In this document: positions 18,000-26,605 of the stretch, one piece after another
Position numbering within the stretch: the stretch's first letter is position 1
How the letters are laid out: the number at the start of each line of letters is the position of its first letter
DNA from: Verrucomicrobiaceae bacterium
GTDB taxonomy: Bacteria > Verrucomicrobiota > Verrucomicrobiia > Verrucomicrobiales > Akkermansiaceae
Assembly: GCA_027485995.1 (NCBI GenBank)
Contig: JAIXPW010000102.1
Location: forward strand, 1-64,000
Direction: 5' to 3'
DNA length: 64,000 nucleotides
Translations under genes and position numbers: made by a program
Notes under the pieces: generated by a model
What the model was told of the DNA's origin: nothing
Seen by the model: only the letters and a program-made list of their open reading frames with translations
The model's database searches: none

Positions 18000-18290
18000 T
18001 CAGGGTTGGACCACGCGAAGGCGTCCGAAGAGTTTGCCGCCGGAGGCGAGGGTTTTCGGAATGCTGATGGTGACGGATTGCAGCCCGCCCACAGGTGAGC
18101 CGAGAGTCACTGCGGCACTGGTGGGAGGCGTGATGTTGACTGGGGTCCAGCCACCGAGGTCGGAGCCGTATTGGAAAACCTGCGTGGTGTCGGAGGTGGA
18201 TTGCACCCGGCGGGTGAAGGAGAAGACGAAGTTGGTGCCAGAGGTGTTAAGGGTGGGAAGAATGACGGGATCTGCGCCGCCAGAATTGAC
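18000..18290 (-). pseudogene. C-terminal fragment of a PATR-type surface protein
   Basis: The minus strand encodes about 96 residues that match the C-terminal module of the PATR giants in this window. The fragment has LPTLNTSGTNFVFSFTRR, FQYGSDLGGW and KLFGRLRVV; the protein ending at 61310 has LPGLSTADGNLVFTFIRD, ELGDNLTDW and KTFARLKVM. It has no start of its own and no upstream repeats. It directly follows the stop of the PL4-PATR gene, which already carries its own C-terminus. It is therefore a relic of a second surface-protein gene. See the matching N-terminal relic at 24391-24657. Confidence 0.75.
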
Positions 18291-18325
18291 GGAGCGCATT
18301 CGACCACACGTGTCCTTTAGGTAGA

Positions 18326-21300
18326 TCACGGTGCGAATTCGATTCGATAGAATGCTCTATCTAACAAGGCGGGATCGGTGAATCTTGAAGTGGATTCCGC
18401 TCCACCGGTGAGGGTTCCGATGACCTCCCATTGATTCGCATTCAGCGAAACGCTGCGTTTGACGGTAAAGACGATGCCGGGCGCGCTCGGCCATTCCAAA
18501 GTGCGGCCGGAACAAACGGCGCGAAACGCGCTGGTTCCGTTTTTCGGATCAAGACCTAGCCGGAACTCGACCAGATCAGAAGTTCCGTCTCCGTCGAAGT
18601 CGCTTCCAGCTGTTTGCACGAGACCGCCGAAATTCTGCTGTTCCCACGTATCCGACAAACCGTCTTGGTCCTGGTCATCAATGAACAGGACCACCTCGTT
18701 GGCACCGTATGCGAGATGCGCCGGCGTTCCGGATGGCACGCCTGACAGCGCGATCGATCCGGTCCGGCTGCCGCCGTGGACAAGCAGTGGGAACCGTCCG
18801 AACGTCACACCGGAAGCCAGATTGACCTGAAGTGAGCCCGCGAGCGTGAGGTTTCCCGCGACGTTGATCCTGTCCCCGGACGGTGCCACTTCCATGAGGA
18901 TCGCCCCGCTTGGATTGATCTGAAGCGAGGCAACCGAGAGCGTGCCCGCTGCAGGGCCGGGAGCGATCGATCCGGAAACGCTGACCGCCCCGCCGAGCGA
19001 CCCCGTGCCGGAGAGAGTGGCCCCTGAAGCGATGGCAACCGCGGTGCCACCGAGCGATCCGGTTACGGAGAGTTCACCGGCATTCACCGAGGTGCTCCCC
19101 GAGTAGGTGCATGCGCCGGAGAGAGTCAAGGTTCCGGTTCCAACCTTGATGACGGAACTCGTTCCCGATCCATTCGAGATCACGCCGGGGAAGGCGGATG
19201 ACTGGTTGTTGGCTCCGATGCTGAATGTGACTCCGGACGGGTAGGAGGCGATTGTGAGAACCGAGCCCGCCTCACCTGTGAGGGAACCGAGCTTGTAAGT
19301 GCCGCCGTTGCGGGCCGAGAGCGTGCGGCTGCCAAGATCGAACGAAGCGAGATCGGAACCGCCTGTTCCATTCAGGCGGACGTTTCCGGTGCCTATGAGC
19401 CGCACTGTGCCAGAGAACGAAGTCATGGCGCCTTCCAGATCGAAGTTGCTTGTCGAATTGAGTGTCAGGACACCGGTTCCCGAAACCGCCTTGATTCCTT
19501 GGGCTCCGCTGCCACTGCCTCCGATGATCGTGGAGTTGGCCGTGACCACGACGGAATTGGTAGGTGTCAGCGCACCCGTATCCCACGTGCCGCCTGCCAG
19601 AGTGACCGGCCCGGTGCCGAGCGCGGCCGCGTTGGCGATCACCACCGTGCCGCCGGAGACGACCGTGCCACCGGTGAAACCGTTGGCCGAGGACAGCGTC
19701 AGCCTTCCACCGCCCTTTTTCTCGAGAACCATCGTGCCATTGATTGAACCGGAGCCTCCGATGGAATAATTTTTCGTTGAATCGAACACCATCGAACCGG
19801 GTGAAACGGAACTCACCAGGTTGATGGACGTGACGTTGGTCCCGTCGTCGATGCGGGCTGCGGCGCCGTTCTGGAACGCGGTGACCGAAGCGACTCTCTG
19901 CCAGTTCGCGGTTGCCAGATCCCAGTTCGCGTTCGTGGTCCCCCTCCAGACGATGTCCGCCGGCGTCCAGGTGAGCACCAGCGAGTTTCCGGATTCCGTG
20001 ATCGCAAATGTTCCGTAGTCCGCCGACGAGCGGCCGGACAGATCGGCTGTCTGGCTGCCGATGGAGAACACGCCCGTTCTGGCGCTTGACGTGAGAAACG
20101 TCCACGAGCGAGCGGTCGCCCAGAATGGATCCGAGAAGTTCACGCCGCTGGCGGAGTCGTTGAAGACGAGATTCAAAGCCGCCCCCGTGGAAATCGTCAC
20201 GGTTTCCGCCTGGATCGAATCGAATGTTCCGGCAGTGGTGTTGTTCGCGGCAAGCGACCATGAAACCCTGGCCGTGGTCCCGTAGGAGAGGCTGCCGGTG
20301 AAAGACGAGCCGGGGCCGGGGTCATGTGCGCCATTGACGGTCACGCCGCCTTGCACGGCACCCGCGCCACGCAGGGTTTGGCCCGCGGCCACGGTGACGG
20401 AGGGCAAGGCGGTTAGATCCAGGATCGCACCTTGGGCTACCTCGATGAGGCTGCTGCCGGCGGGCCATGACACCGCATCGGCAAGGGCGAGTTCTCCTCC
20501 GGCCACATGGACCGGACCGGTGAAGTTCAAGGCCGACGAAACCGTAAGCGATCCACTTCCTGACTTGGTGAGGTGGCCCGCTCCGCCGAGTGCTCCGCCA
20601 TTGAGGCTGAACGCCTGGGATGTGTCGACCGACACGGATGCGGGTGTGAGCGTGCCGGTGAGTTCGACGGCGCTTGTCGAAGCCGTGTCATTGAAAAGCA
20701 CCGTATCTCCCGGGAAGAAAACGTCCGGCTGGCTGGAGGAGTTGGTCCAGTTGACGCTGGTCTGGACGTCCCATGCGGCGCCCGCCGAGCCGGTCCACGT
20801 GATCGTGGCGGGAGCGCGGTCGGTTAGAACCAGGCCGTTGTTGACGATGCCTGGCGGGAGCGTCTGGGTGGACCCGATGAGGTTGAGCGTGCCGTTGTTG
20901 ATGAAGCCTCCGGTCGCGGTGAAAGTGGCCGGAGATTTGACTCGGAGATATCCGTTGTTGGTCACGGCTCCGCTGATGTCGAACGAACCGGAGGACAGCT
21001 CGACCAAGCCGTCGTTGGTGAGCGCGCCGTTGAGGGAGCCCTGGCCCGCCAGCTTGCCGCCATCGGCGACCGCGAGGTTTCCAGAGGCCAAGGTGCCGTC
21101 CAGCACCAGGACCGCCGAATCCTGCACGAGGGTGGACTTGGTAGAGGGCTGCGTGAAGGAACCGGTGATGGCGAGCGTGCCGGCTTCCACGGTGAGATCG
21201 CCGTTCACGTTCCCCGCGCCTGATAGAGTCCACGTTCCGCCGCCGGTCTTGATCAGGTTGGTGAGTCCGTTGGTTTGTTCGGAGATCGTCCCGGCGAACG

Positions 21301-24073
21301 TGGCATCGGTTCCGCGGCCTCCGACGCGGTAGGTGATCTGTCGCCCCCCGATCGTTCCTCCCTTGAGGGTCGAGGACGCGGTGCCGGACAACTCACCGAA
21401 GTTGACGAAGGTGCCGGCTCCCGTGTTCAGATTGCCGGACCAATAGGCTGTAATGCCATTTCCGAGCGACAGCGCAGCGGCGGGGAGTCCGGGCCAGTTG
21501 TAATCAGGCGAGATGCGGAACTCCGCGCTTCCCGAGATGGCGGTGGCCTCCACCGTTCCGGAAAAGCCGGACCAGTCGCCAAAGATCGAGGCACGGATGG
21601 CCCCCGACGGAAGCTTGTAGCGGAATGTTCCGGCACCGGTGAGTTTGCCTCTCAGGTCGCAGCGTGAGTCCACCTCCAAAGTGCCGGTCGCACCCGACGG
21701 CACGTCCAGGTTCCATGGCGCGTCATTGTAGGTGCTGAGGTTCGAGGACATCCTAAGTGTGCCATTGTTGAGACTGACGGAGCCGCTTCCGAGGCCGCTC
21801 ACATTGGCGGTGTCGTTAGAAAGCGAAATGACTCCACCGTTGATGGCGGTATCACCCGAGAACGTGTTCGCCTGGCTGACGGTGAGTGTGGAGGTCCCGC
21901 TCTTGAGCAGCGACATCGTCCCATCCAACGCACCGGTTCCGGCAAGGGTGTAGTTTTTCGTGCCGGAGAATGTCACCGAGTTCGCCCGCAGCGAGCCCGT
22001 GAGGGTGACGCTGGTGCTGTTGGATCCCGTGTCACTGAAGGTCACCGCGTCGCCGGTTCCGAATGGCGTGGCGGCTCCGCTCAGGCGGAAGGAACTCGTG
22101 GTGCCGTTGTCCCAGGTATTGGCGGCGGCATTCGCGCCACCAGCCCAGACGATGGATCGCCCTGAATCCGGCGGCGGTGGCGGAAAATCGGGCAGTTCGA
22201 GACGCATGTAGTCATACATCACGTGATGCGAGTGTCCGGAAGCGCCGGAGAAGCGGAAGGTGAAGGTGTTGGCTCCAGTCCGCAGTGAGGAGACGGGAAT
22301 CGGAATGTCCACGTAGGAATACTTCGCATGGATGCCCTGTCGGAGCAGCACGTTGCCGCCGCCGACTGGCGGTGAAATGCGGGCGAACGATGACGGCGAT
22401 CCGTTGAGGTAAAGAAAGAGCCCCGGGTAGTTCGAACTGGCGACCGCCACCGTCAGCGTCGCAGTACCGCTCCGAGGGACGGCTGGGAGATTGAAATTCA
22501 CTTTCCATTCCCAGGGAACCGTTGTCCCGGTTGTCGCGTCGGTGTAGTTGCTGTGCGCATAGTTCCAATCGGTGGCCGGATTGCTGGAACCGACGTTGTA
22601 AACGAGGGGATTCGGCAGTTCCTTCGTGTAAACATCCCACAGGAAAGGTGTGAAGTAGTCGTTGCCATGCTTGAACTCCTTCGCCGTGCGGTCAGGCACG
22701 CCGATTTCCCACGCGATGCTGGTTCCGGGATGGGAGACATTCCACGTGATGTCGCCTTGTGCGTTCGTTCCGCCGGCGGTGACTGTGACTCCGATTTTCG
22801 AAAACTCGCCAACGACTCCATCGGTGAACGCATAGAGCGTATAGGTTCCCGGCCGGACGGCGGGGATGCTGAAGTTTCCCGATGCATCGGCCTTGGTCCA
22901 ATACTGATAGCCTTTGGACTGAGACTGCCAGTTCCCGTCCGTCTCCTCGGCGGCCGCGAGACCGATGTTCGCGTTGGCGCCGGTGATTGATGGCTTGAGA
23001 GGGTCGTTCACCAATAAACGGCCTGTGACCGTTCCGCGTGACGCCACCGCCGGATGATCCGAGTTTGTGAGCCAGGAATACGGCCATGCCGCCTTCTCCG
23101 CGGCCACCTGTGCCTTTGCATCCGCCCACAAGGCATTACCGGCATTGCTTGCGGCGGTCGTTGCGTTGCAATAAAGCAGGAAGGGACCATACATCTTCCG
23201 CCAGGTCTCACCAGCCGCGACGCTGGTGCCGGAACCACCGTAGTGATTGCGGCCGAAATGCATGAGGATGTAACTCTCAGACGAACTGAGGTCCTGCTTG
23301 GTCGGTCCGTCGTTGAAGTAGTCATGCCCGCCGAGCACGAACCAGACACCCTTCTTCGCGATGTGGCTGGCATGCCCCCAGGTGCCGACTTCCGAATAGC
23401 GAACCGAATAGGTGTATTTGCCATCATATTTCCCGGCCATCACGCCGGTGTTGAGCTTCACGATCTCACCGATCGCTGTCGGCGAGGCGTTCTGATAGTC
23501 GTAAACGGACGGCATCTCCCAGTTGCGAAGGTCATCCACATAGGCACGTTCGAAGGTGAAGGTGGTGGAGTTGCGCGGGAGCTTCCAGACGATGCGCCAC
23601 TCGCCGACGGATGTCGCGGGATAAGACGCGGGATGGTTCAGAATGGCATAGGCATACATGCCGGTGTCGCCCCGGCGGAGGACGAAGTGGAGATCGATGT
23701 CAAAGGCGTGTTTGTAGCCCGAGGTATCGTTCCATGTGCGCTTGAACGAAACATCGACCATGTCGGTGGTCTGCGTGGTGACGCTGTAAACGCAGTTCGT
23801 GGGCACCTCGAAGGCCGCACCGCCGTCCATGCTGTAATAGATCGGGTTGGCAGGATCCACCATCTGGAAGCCGTTCAGCTTGTAGGAGGTGACTCTCCCG
23901 GTGGATTTCTCGATCATGGCCTCGATGACGCCATTGTTGAGGGTGGCGGTGGTCGCGTTGGTCGTGAGAGTCACGTTCGCGCCGCCCGTGGGTGATCCGC
24001 CGCCCGGATCGTTGGCTCGGACATGGATTGCCGATAAGACCAAAACAAGGGTGCAACTGAGATGACGGGTCAT
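18326..24073 (-). CDS. Rhamnogalacturonan lyase (PL4-like) fused to PATR repeats
   Basis: A secreted protein of 1915 residues with signal peptide MTRHLSCTLVLVLSAIHVRA; the Met at 24073 is chosen for this. Residues up to about 640 match rhamnogalacturonate lyase (PL4): a catalytic beta-sandwich (NNGVIEAMIEKSTGRVTSY, GMYAYAILNHP), an fn3-like domain (GTVTGRLLVNDP … FSIPAVRPGTYTLYAF) and a CBM-like domain (SIAWEIGVPDRTAKEF … YDYMRLELPDF). The enzyme cleaves the rhamnose-galacturonate backbone of pectin by beta-elimination. After a proline-rich linker come about 1100 residues of PATR repeats of the type LTLSGACTYSGSTSVNAGEL. A calcium-binding-like DQDQDGLSD … DFDGDGTSD segment and a short C-terminal module ending in YRIEFAP follow. 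No outer-membrane barrel is present. It lies downstream of the ECF sigma/anti-sigma operon. Confidence 0.85.
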   Translation of the reverse strand: MTRHLSCTLVLVLSAIHVRANDPGGGSPTGGANVTLTTNATTATLNNGVIEAMIEKSTGRVTSYKLNGFQMVDPANPIYYSMDGGAAFEVPTNCVYSVTTQTTDMVDVSFKRTWNDTSGYKHAFDIDLHFVLRRGDTGMYAYAILNHPASYPATSVGEWRIVWKLPRNSTTFTFERAYVDDLRNWEMPSVYDYQNASPTAIGEIVKLNTGVMAGKYDGKYTYSVRYSEVGTWGHASHIAKKGVWFVLGGHDYFNDGPTKQDLSSSESYILMHFGRNHYGGSGTSVAAGETWRKMYGPFLLYCNATTAASNAGNALWADAKAQVAAEKAAWPYSWLTNSDHPAVASRGTVTGRLLVNDPLKPSITGANANIGLAAAEETDGNWQSQSKGYQYWTKADASGNFSIPAVRPGTYTLYAFTDGVVGEFSKIGVTVTAGGTNAQGDITWNVSHPGTSIAWEIGVPDRTAKEFKHGNDYFTPFLWDVYTKELPNPLVYNVGSSNPATDWNYAHSNYTDATTGTTVPWEWKVNFNLPAVPRSGTATLTVAVASSNYPGLFLYLNGSPSSFARISPPVGGGNVLLRQGIHAKYSYVDIPIPVSSLRTGANTFTFRFSGASGHSHHVMYDYMRLELPDFPPPPPDSGRSIVWAGGANAAANTWDNGTTSSFRLSGAATPFGTGDAVTFSDTGSNSTSVTLTGSLRANSVTFSGTKNYTLAGTGALDGTMSLLKSGTSTLTVSQANTFSGDTAINGGVISLSNDTANVSGLGSGSVSLNNGTLRMSSNLSTYNDAPWNLDVPSGATGTLEVDSRCDLRGKLTGAGTFRYKLPSGAIRASIFGDWSGFSGTVEATAISGSAEFRISPDYNWPGLPAAALSLGNGITAYWSGNLNTGAGTFVNFGELSGTASSTLKGGTIGGRQITYRVGGRGTDATFAGTISEQTNGLTNLIKTGGGTWTLSGAGNVNGDLTVEAGTLAITGSFTQPSTKSTLVQDSAVLVLDGTLASGNLAVADGGKLAGQGSLNGALTNDGLVELSSGSFDISGAVTNNGYLRVKSPATFTATGGFINNGTLNLIGSTQTLPPGIVNNGLVLTDRAPATITWTGSAGAAWDVQTSVNWTNSSSQPDVFFPGDTVLFNDTASTSAVELTGTLTPASVSVDTSQAFSLNGGALGGAGHLTKSGSGSLTVSSALNFTGPVHVAGGELALADAVSWPAGSSLIEVAQGAILDLTALPSVTVAAGQTLRGAGAVQGGVTVNGAHDPGPGSSFTGSLSYGTTARVSWSLAANNTTAGTFDSIQAETVTISTGAALNLVFNDSASGVNFSDPFWATARSWTFLTSSARTGVFSIGSQTADLSGRSSADYGTFAITESGNSLVLTWTPADIVWRGTTNANWDLATANWQRVASVTAFQNGAAARIDDGTNVTSINLVSSVSPGSMVFDSTKNYSIGGSGSINGTMVLEKKGGGRLTLSSANGFTGGTVVSGGTVVIANAAALGTGPVTLAGGTWDTGALTPTNSVVVTANSTIIGGSGSGAQGIKAVSGTGVLTLNSTSNFDLEGAMTSFSGTVRLIGTGNVRLNGTGGSDLASFDLGSRTLSARNGGTYKLGSLTGEAGSVLTIASYPSGVTFSIGANNQSSAFPGVISNGSGTSSVIKVGTGTLTLSGACTYSGSTSVNAGELSVTGSLGGTAVAIASGATLSGTGSLGGAVSVSGSIAPGPAAGTLSVASLQINPSGAILMEVAPSGDRINVAGNLTLAGSLQVNLASGVTFGRFPLLVHGGSRTGSIALSGVPSGTPAHLAYGANEVVLFIDDQDQDGLSDTWEQQNFGGLVQTAGSDFDGDGTSDLVEFRLGLDPKNGTSAFRAVCSGRTLEWPSAPGIVFTVKRSVSLNANQWEVIGTLTGGAESTSRFTDPALLDRAFYRIEFAP

Positions 24074-24390
24074 GTGGGTTTCGAACGGGATTGCGAATCG
24101 GGACACGGCTTCACGCAAGCAAGCGGTCACCGAATTCCATCGGACCCAGCTCCGCCGCTCGATTCTCCCATCATGATCCGTGGTGTTGGTGCCTGAGGCA
24201 CCGTTGGTGATGTTGTCTGAGAAATCGGTCTTTCCATAACCGGCGATAGTGAGCACGTCGTTCGTCATTCTGTTCGAAAGTGTTTTTTGAAGCTTCGTGG
24301 ACGTGGGGCTTTGGGGAGTGGAACCGGCAATGAACCGGGTATTGGAGAAAGGAAATGGCACAACTAATCCTGATGTTGGAATTTTGCAAT
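24074..24390. other. Gap upstream of the PL4-PATR gene
   Basis: An open frame continues upstream of the PL4 signal peptide through this stretch, but its sequence resembles nothing known to me and the signal peptide argues that translation starts at 24073. The stretch probably includes leader, promoter and debris of the broken PA14-type gene next to it. Confidence 0.35.
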
Positions 24391-24657
24391 TCAGCAACCT
24401 AACGGTCTATAAGCCGACAAAATGAAACTGCCCCCCGAACACGCAACCGAGCAGGTCATGGCCACCGCAATCCCGTTGCCCGATGGGATGGTCCTGTCGA
24501 AGTTGAAATCGATGGACGCCTCGGTCCGCGTGGTCTTGAGCGTGCCGAAGGTCGCAGTGTCGTCGAATTTGCCGGTGAGCCCCGTGCCGGTTTGCGCGAA
24601 CGCGCTGATCGCGATACTAACGAGGAAGATAGATCCGATGGATCGGAGATAATGCAT
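24391..24657 (-). pseudogene. N-terminal relic of a PA14-type secreted protein
   Basis: The frame encodes 88 residues: a signal peptide (MHYLRSIGSIFLVSIAISAFAQ) followed by TGTGLTGKFDDTATFGTLKTTRTEASIDFNF. This is the typical opening of verrucomicrobial PA14-domain proteins, which bind carbohydrate. Family resemblance stops near residue 63 (about 24468) and the frame then ends. The PA14 domain is therefore cut after its first strands. It lies 36 bp downstream of the anti-sigma gene on the same strand, so the intact ancestor was probably the third gene of that operon. Confidence 0.65.
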
Positions 24658-24693
24658 AAGTGCTCTTGTTGGGAGGCTGGCCTTGGTGTGGCC

Positions 24694-25662
24694 TTATTTT
24701 GCCTTCAGGACTTCCTGCACGCGCGGGACTCGCCGCAGTTTTATCGATGCGGAGTCGGCAAACGGGCCGGGGAATGGTGCGGCCTTGGTTGTGTCCTGAG
24801 TTGTGCCGGCACAGAGCTGGATCAGCAGAAACTTTGTGCGAGAAGGCAACGGGAGTTTTACCGCGACTCGTTCCCACGTCGCGGGGTCGGTGTCGCACAC
24901 GATACGGCGATTCCCCACGGCCAGCACCGCATTCGATTGCCGAAGCCAGACCGAGCTGATCGAGTTGAGTTCCTTCGGATGCTGCACGTCGATCGCATAG
25001 ACGGTGAGCAGGGAAAAGCAGTCCGGTTGGTACGCCGTCGCGAGACCATTGAACCACACTTCCGCTTCCGCGACCCACTGCTCGGCATCGCCGGTCGCGG
25101 GGACTTTCGACAAGTCGAGAAGCTGCCACTGATCGCAAGCCGTGAACCCACGCGCGTCCGAGGCGTTACGTCCATCAGGCAGGAGAAAGCGTAGCATGCC
25201 AGTGCCGGAGTGCGGTCGCACCTCGGAGGTCGCGCCGACACATTCTGCCGCGTCGCCGCGCCAGTGCCCGGGCATTTTTGGAAATCCGCCTACCTTGACC
25301 GCGCCGAGCGTTTCGAAGTCACCGTTCGCCACCGGAAGGATCACCGGTTCCGGTTCGCGCCGGAGCGCCGTCACACTCGCCCACGTCGCCGTCGCTAACA
25401 GCACGCCCAGCACGATCCCCGCAGCGATCGGGGCGACCCAGCCCCTGGCCCGGCTCGCGGTCGAACGCGCCGGTCTGGTCACCGTCTCCCACGTCTCACT
25501 CGTGGAAAGTTCGCGGAGATGCGTCTCGATCGCCGCCTCGGTGCGCAATAGCTCCCGGGCTTCCGCACTTCTTTCCAGCAGGGCAGTCAGCTCTGTTCCG
25601 CGCTCGGGAGCGAGCCGTTCGTGCAGGTAATCGTGAATCAGTTCGTGTTCTTGCGGGGTCAC
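24694..25662 (-). CDS. Membrane anti-sigma factor with C-terminal extracytoplasmic domain
   Basis: A 322-residue single-pass membrane protein that probably holds the upstream ECF sigma factor inactive. The N-terminal 70 residues are a helical cytoplasmic anti-sigma region (TPQEHELIHDYLHERL). One membrane segment lies at about 74-96 (GWVAPIAAGIVLGVLLATATW). The remaining 220 residues form a beta-rich outer domain (PVANGDFE, WVAEAEVWFNGLA, WERVAVKLPLP) that looks like a carbohydrate-binding galactose-binding fold. A GTG start at 25662 is chosen: it overlaps the sigma stop as GTGA and has AGGAGG eight bases upstream, signs of translational coupling. The outer domain may sense a glycan; this is inference. 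Confidence 0.82.
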   Translation of the reverse strand: MTPQEHELIHDYLHERLAPERGTELTALLERSAEARELLRTEAAIETHLRELSTSETWETVTRPARSTASRARGWVAPIAAGIVLGVLLATATWASVTALRREPEPVILPVANGDFETLGAVKVGGFPKMPGHWRGDAAECVGATSEVRPHSGTGMLRFLLPDGRNASDARGFTACDQWQLLDLSKVPATGDAEQWVAEAEVWFNGLATAYQPDCFSLLTVYAIDVQHPKELNSISSVWLRQSNAVLAVGNRRIVCDTDPATWERVAVKLPLPSRTKFLLIQLCAGTTQDTTKAAPFPGPFADSASIKLRRVPRVQEVLKAK

Positions 25663-26198
25663 GGCAATGCCTCCTGACGCAGGGTGGTTTCGACGCAGTC
25701 TTGCAGCTTCAGGCGGATGCGCCGGAGCAGTTGGTAAAGTCCGTCCTCGGTCTGCCCGGAACGTGCCGCGATCTCGCGGATCGAGGCACCAGGGGCGTAA
25801 CACCCGAGCACCAGTTGTCGCCGAGCAGCCGGCAGCTTTTCGAGGCAATGCTCCAGCGCCGCCATTTGCCGCTCGCGCCGCGAGATTTCCGGCAGGCCTT
25901 CGTCCGCGATTCGCGCGAGCAATTCCTCATCAAGCAGAAACCGATCCCTTGCCTTGTCGCGCCGATACCGCAGCACTTCATAGCGCGCGATCACACAGGC
26001 CCATCGCCCGAAGGCCTCGCGATCCTCGAGCTCCGCAAATTTCCGCCACGCCACCAGCGCCACATCCGGCATCACCGCATCCACATCAGCCGCGCCGGGC
26101 AGCAGTGCCCGCAGATACCCCCGGACCATCGGCTCATGCCGTGCCAGCAGCGTCACGAATTGCGCATCAATCGCCTGCGGAGAGTCTGACTCGTTCAT
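25659..26198 (-). CDS. ECF RNA polymerase sigma factor
   Basis: A 179-residue sigma-70 family factor of the ECF type common in Rhodopirellula and Verrucomicrobium (TIGR02989-like). Sigma region 2 is visible in HEPMVRGYLRALL through DVALVAWRKFAELEDREAFGRWACVIARYEVLRYRR. Region 4 is the helix-turn-helix around LVLGCYAPGASIREIAARSGQTEDGLYQLLRRIR. It directs transcription of a regulon when its anti-sigma partner, encoded by the overlapping next gene, releases it. Likely targets by position are its own operon, the PL4-PATR gene and the divergent sulfatase operon, but no shared promoter motif could be confirmed by eye. Confidence 0.92.
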   Translation of the reverse strand: MNESDSPQAIDAQFVTLLARHEPMVRGYLRALLPGAADVDAVMPDVALVAWRKFAELEDREAFGRWACVIARYEVLRYRRDKARDRFLLDEELLARIADEGLPEISRRERQMAALEHCLEKLPAARRQLVLGCYAPGASIREIAARSGQTEDGLYQLLRRIRLKLQDCVETTLRQEALP

Positions 26199-26605
26199 TC
26201 CAGAAGGAGAGGGTTCATAACGAGACCACTCCAGCCATTCGCAAATTCTGACGAATTTTCTTCGCCCGAAATCGTCAAGCTCACCCCCTCAACCTTGTCA
26301 CCAGCTTTCAAGAAGCGGATGGACTTCGATCGCGAGGCTTTCATTCAAGGGTTTGCATGATCCGGAGTCCCTTTCTGCCCGTGGTTGGAGGACAGCCGGA
26401 ACCCGGAATGGACCCGGGTGACGGAGGAGGTTTCGATATTTTAGTGCTTCTGGTGGGATCGGGTTTCCCATGGGAGTCGCCGATCCGTCGAGAAACTTTG
26501 CCAAAATCTGGCAGATCGGATGGATGGTGGGTGGTAAGGATGGAATCAACCGGATTCCGAGGATCCAGGCAGCTTCAATCATCTCCCCGACGTTCCAATA
26601 ACTTC
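26199..26605. promoter_or_regulatory. Divergent intergenic region with a small palindrome
   Basis: The 407 bp between the sigma gene (minus) and the first sulfatase (plus) must hold both promoters. AAATTC at 26243-26248 and GAATTT at 26253-26258 form a perfect inverted repeat with a 4-bp spacer, 45 bp upstream of the sigma start. It may be an operator or an autoregulated promoter element. Open frames here lack family resemblance. Confidence 0.4.

Noticed and set aside
17970..18000. Possible tRNA (a TTCAAAT loop sequence)
   Set aside because: Flanking bases do not form the T stem, and no acceptor or anticodon arms can be drawn. Kept only as a possible scar of tRNA-Tyr.
17759..18067. A 102-codon frame after the promoter-like pair
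   Set aside because: Arg-rich, no family resemblance, and it overlaps the C-terminal relic on the other strand.
24074..24397. Upstream extension of the PL4-PATR gene by 108 codons
   Set aside because: The signal peptide starts at 24073, and an export signal would not work after 108 unrelated residues.
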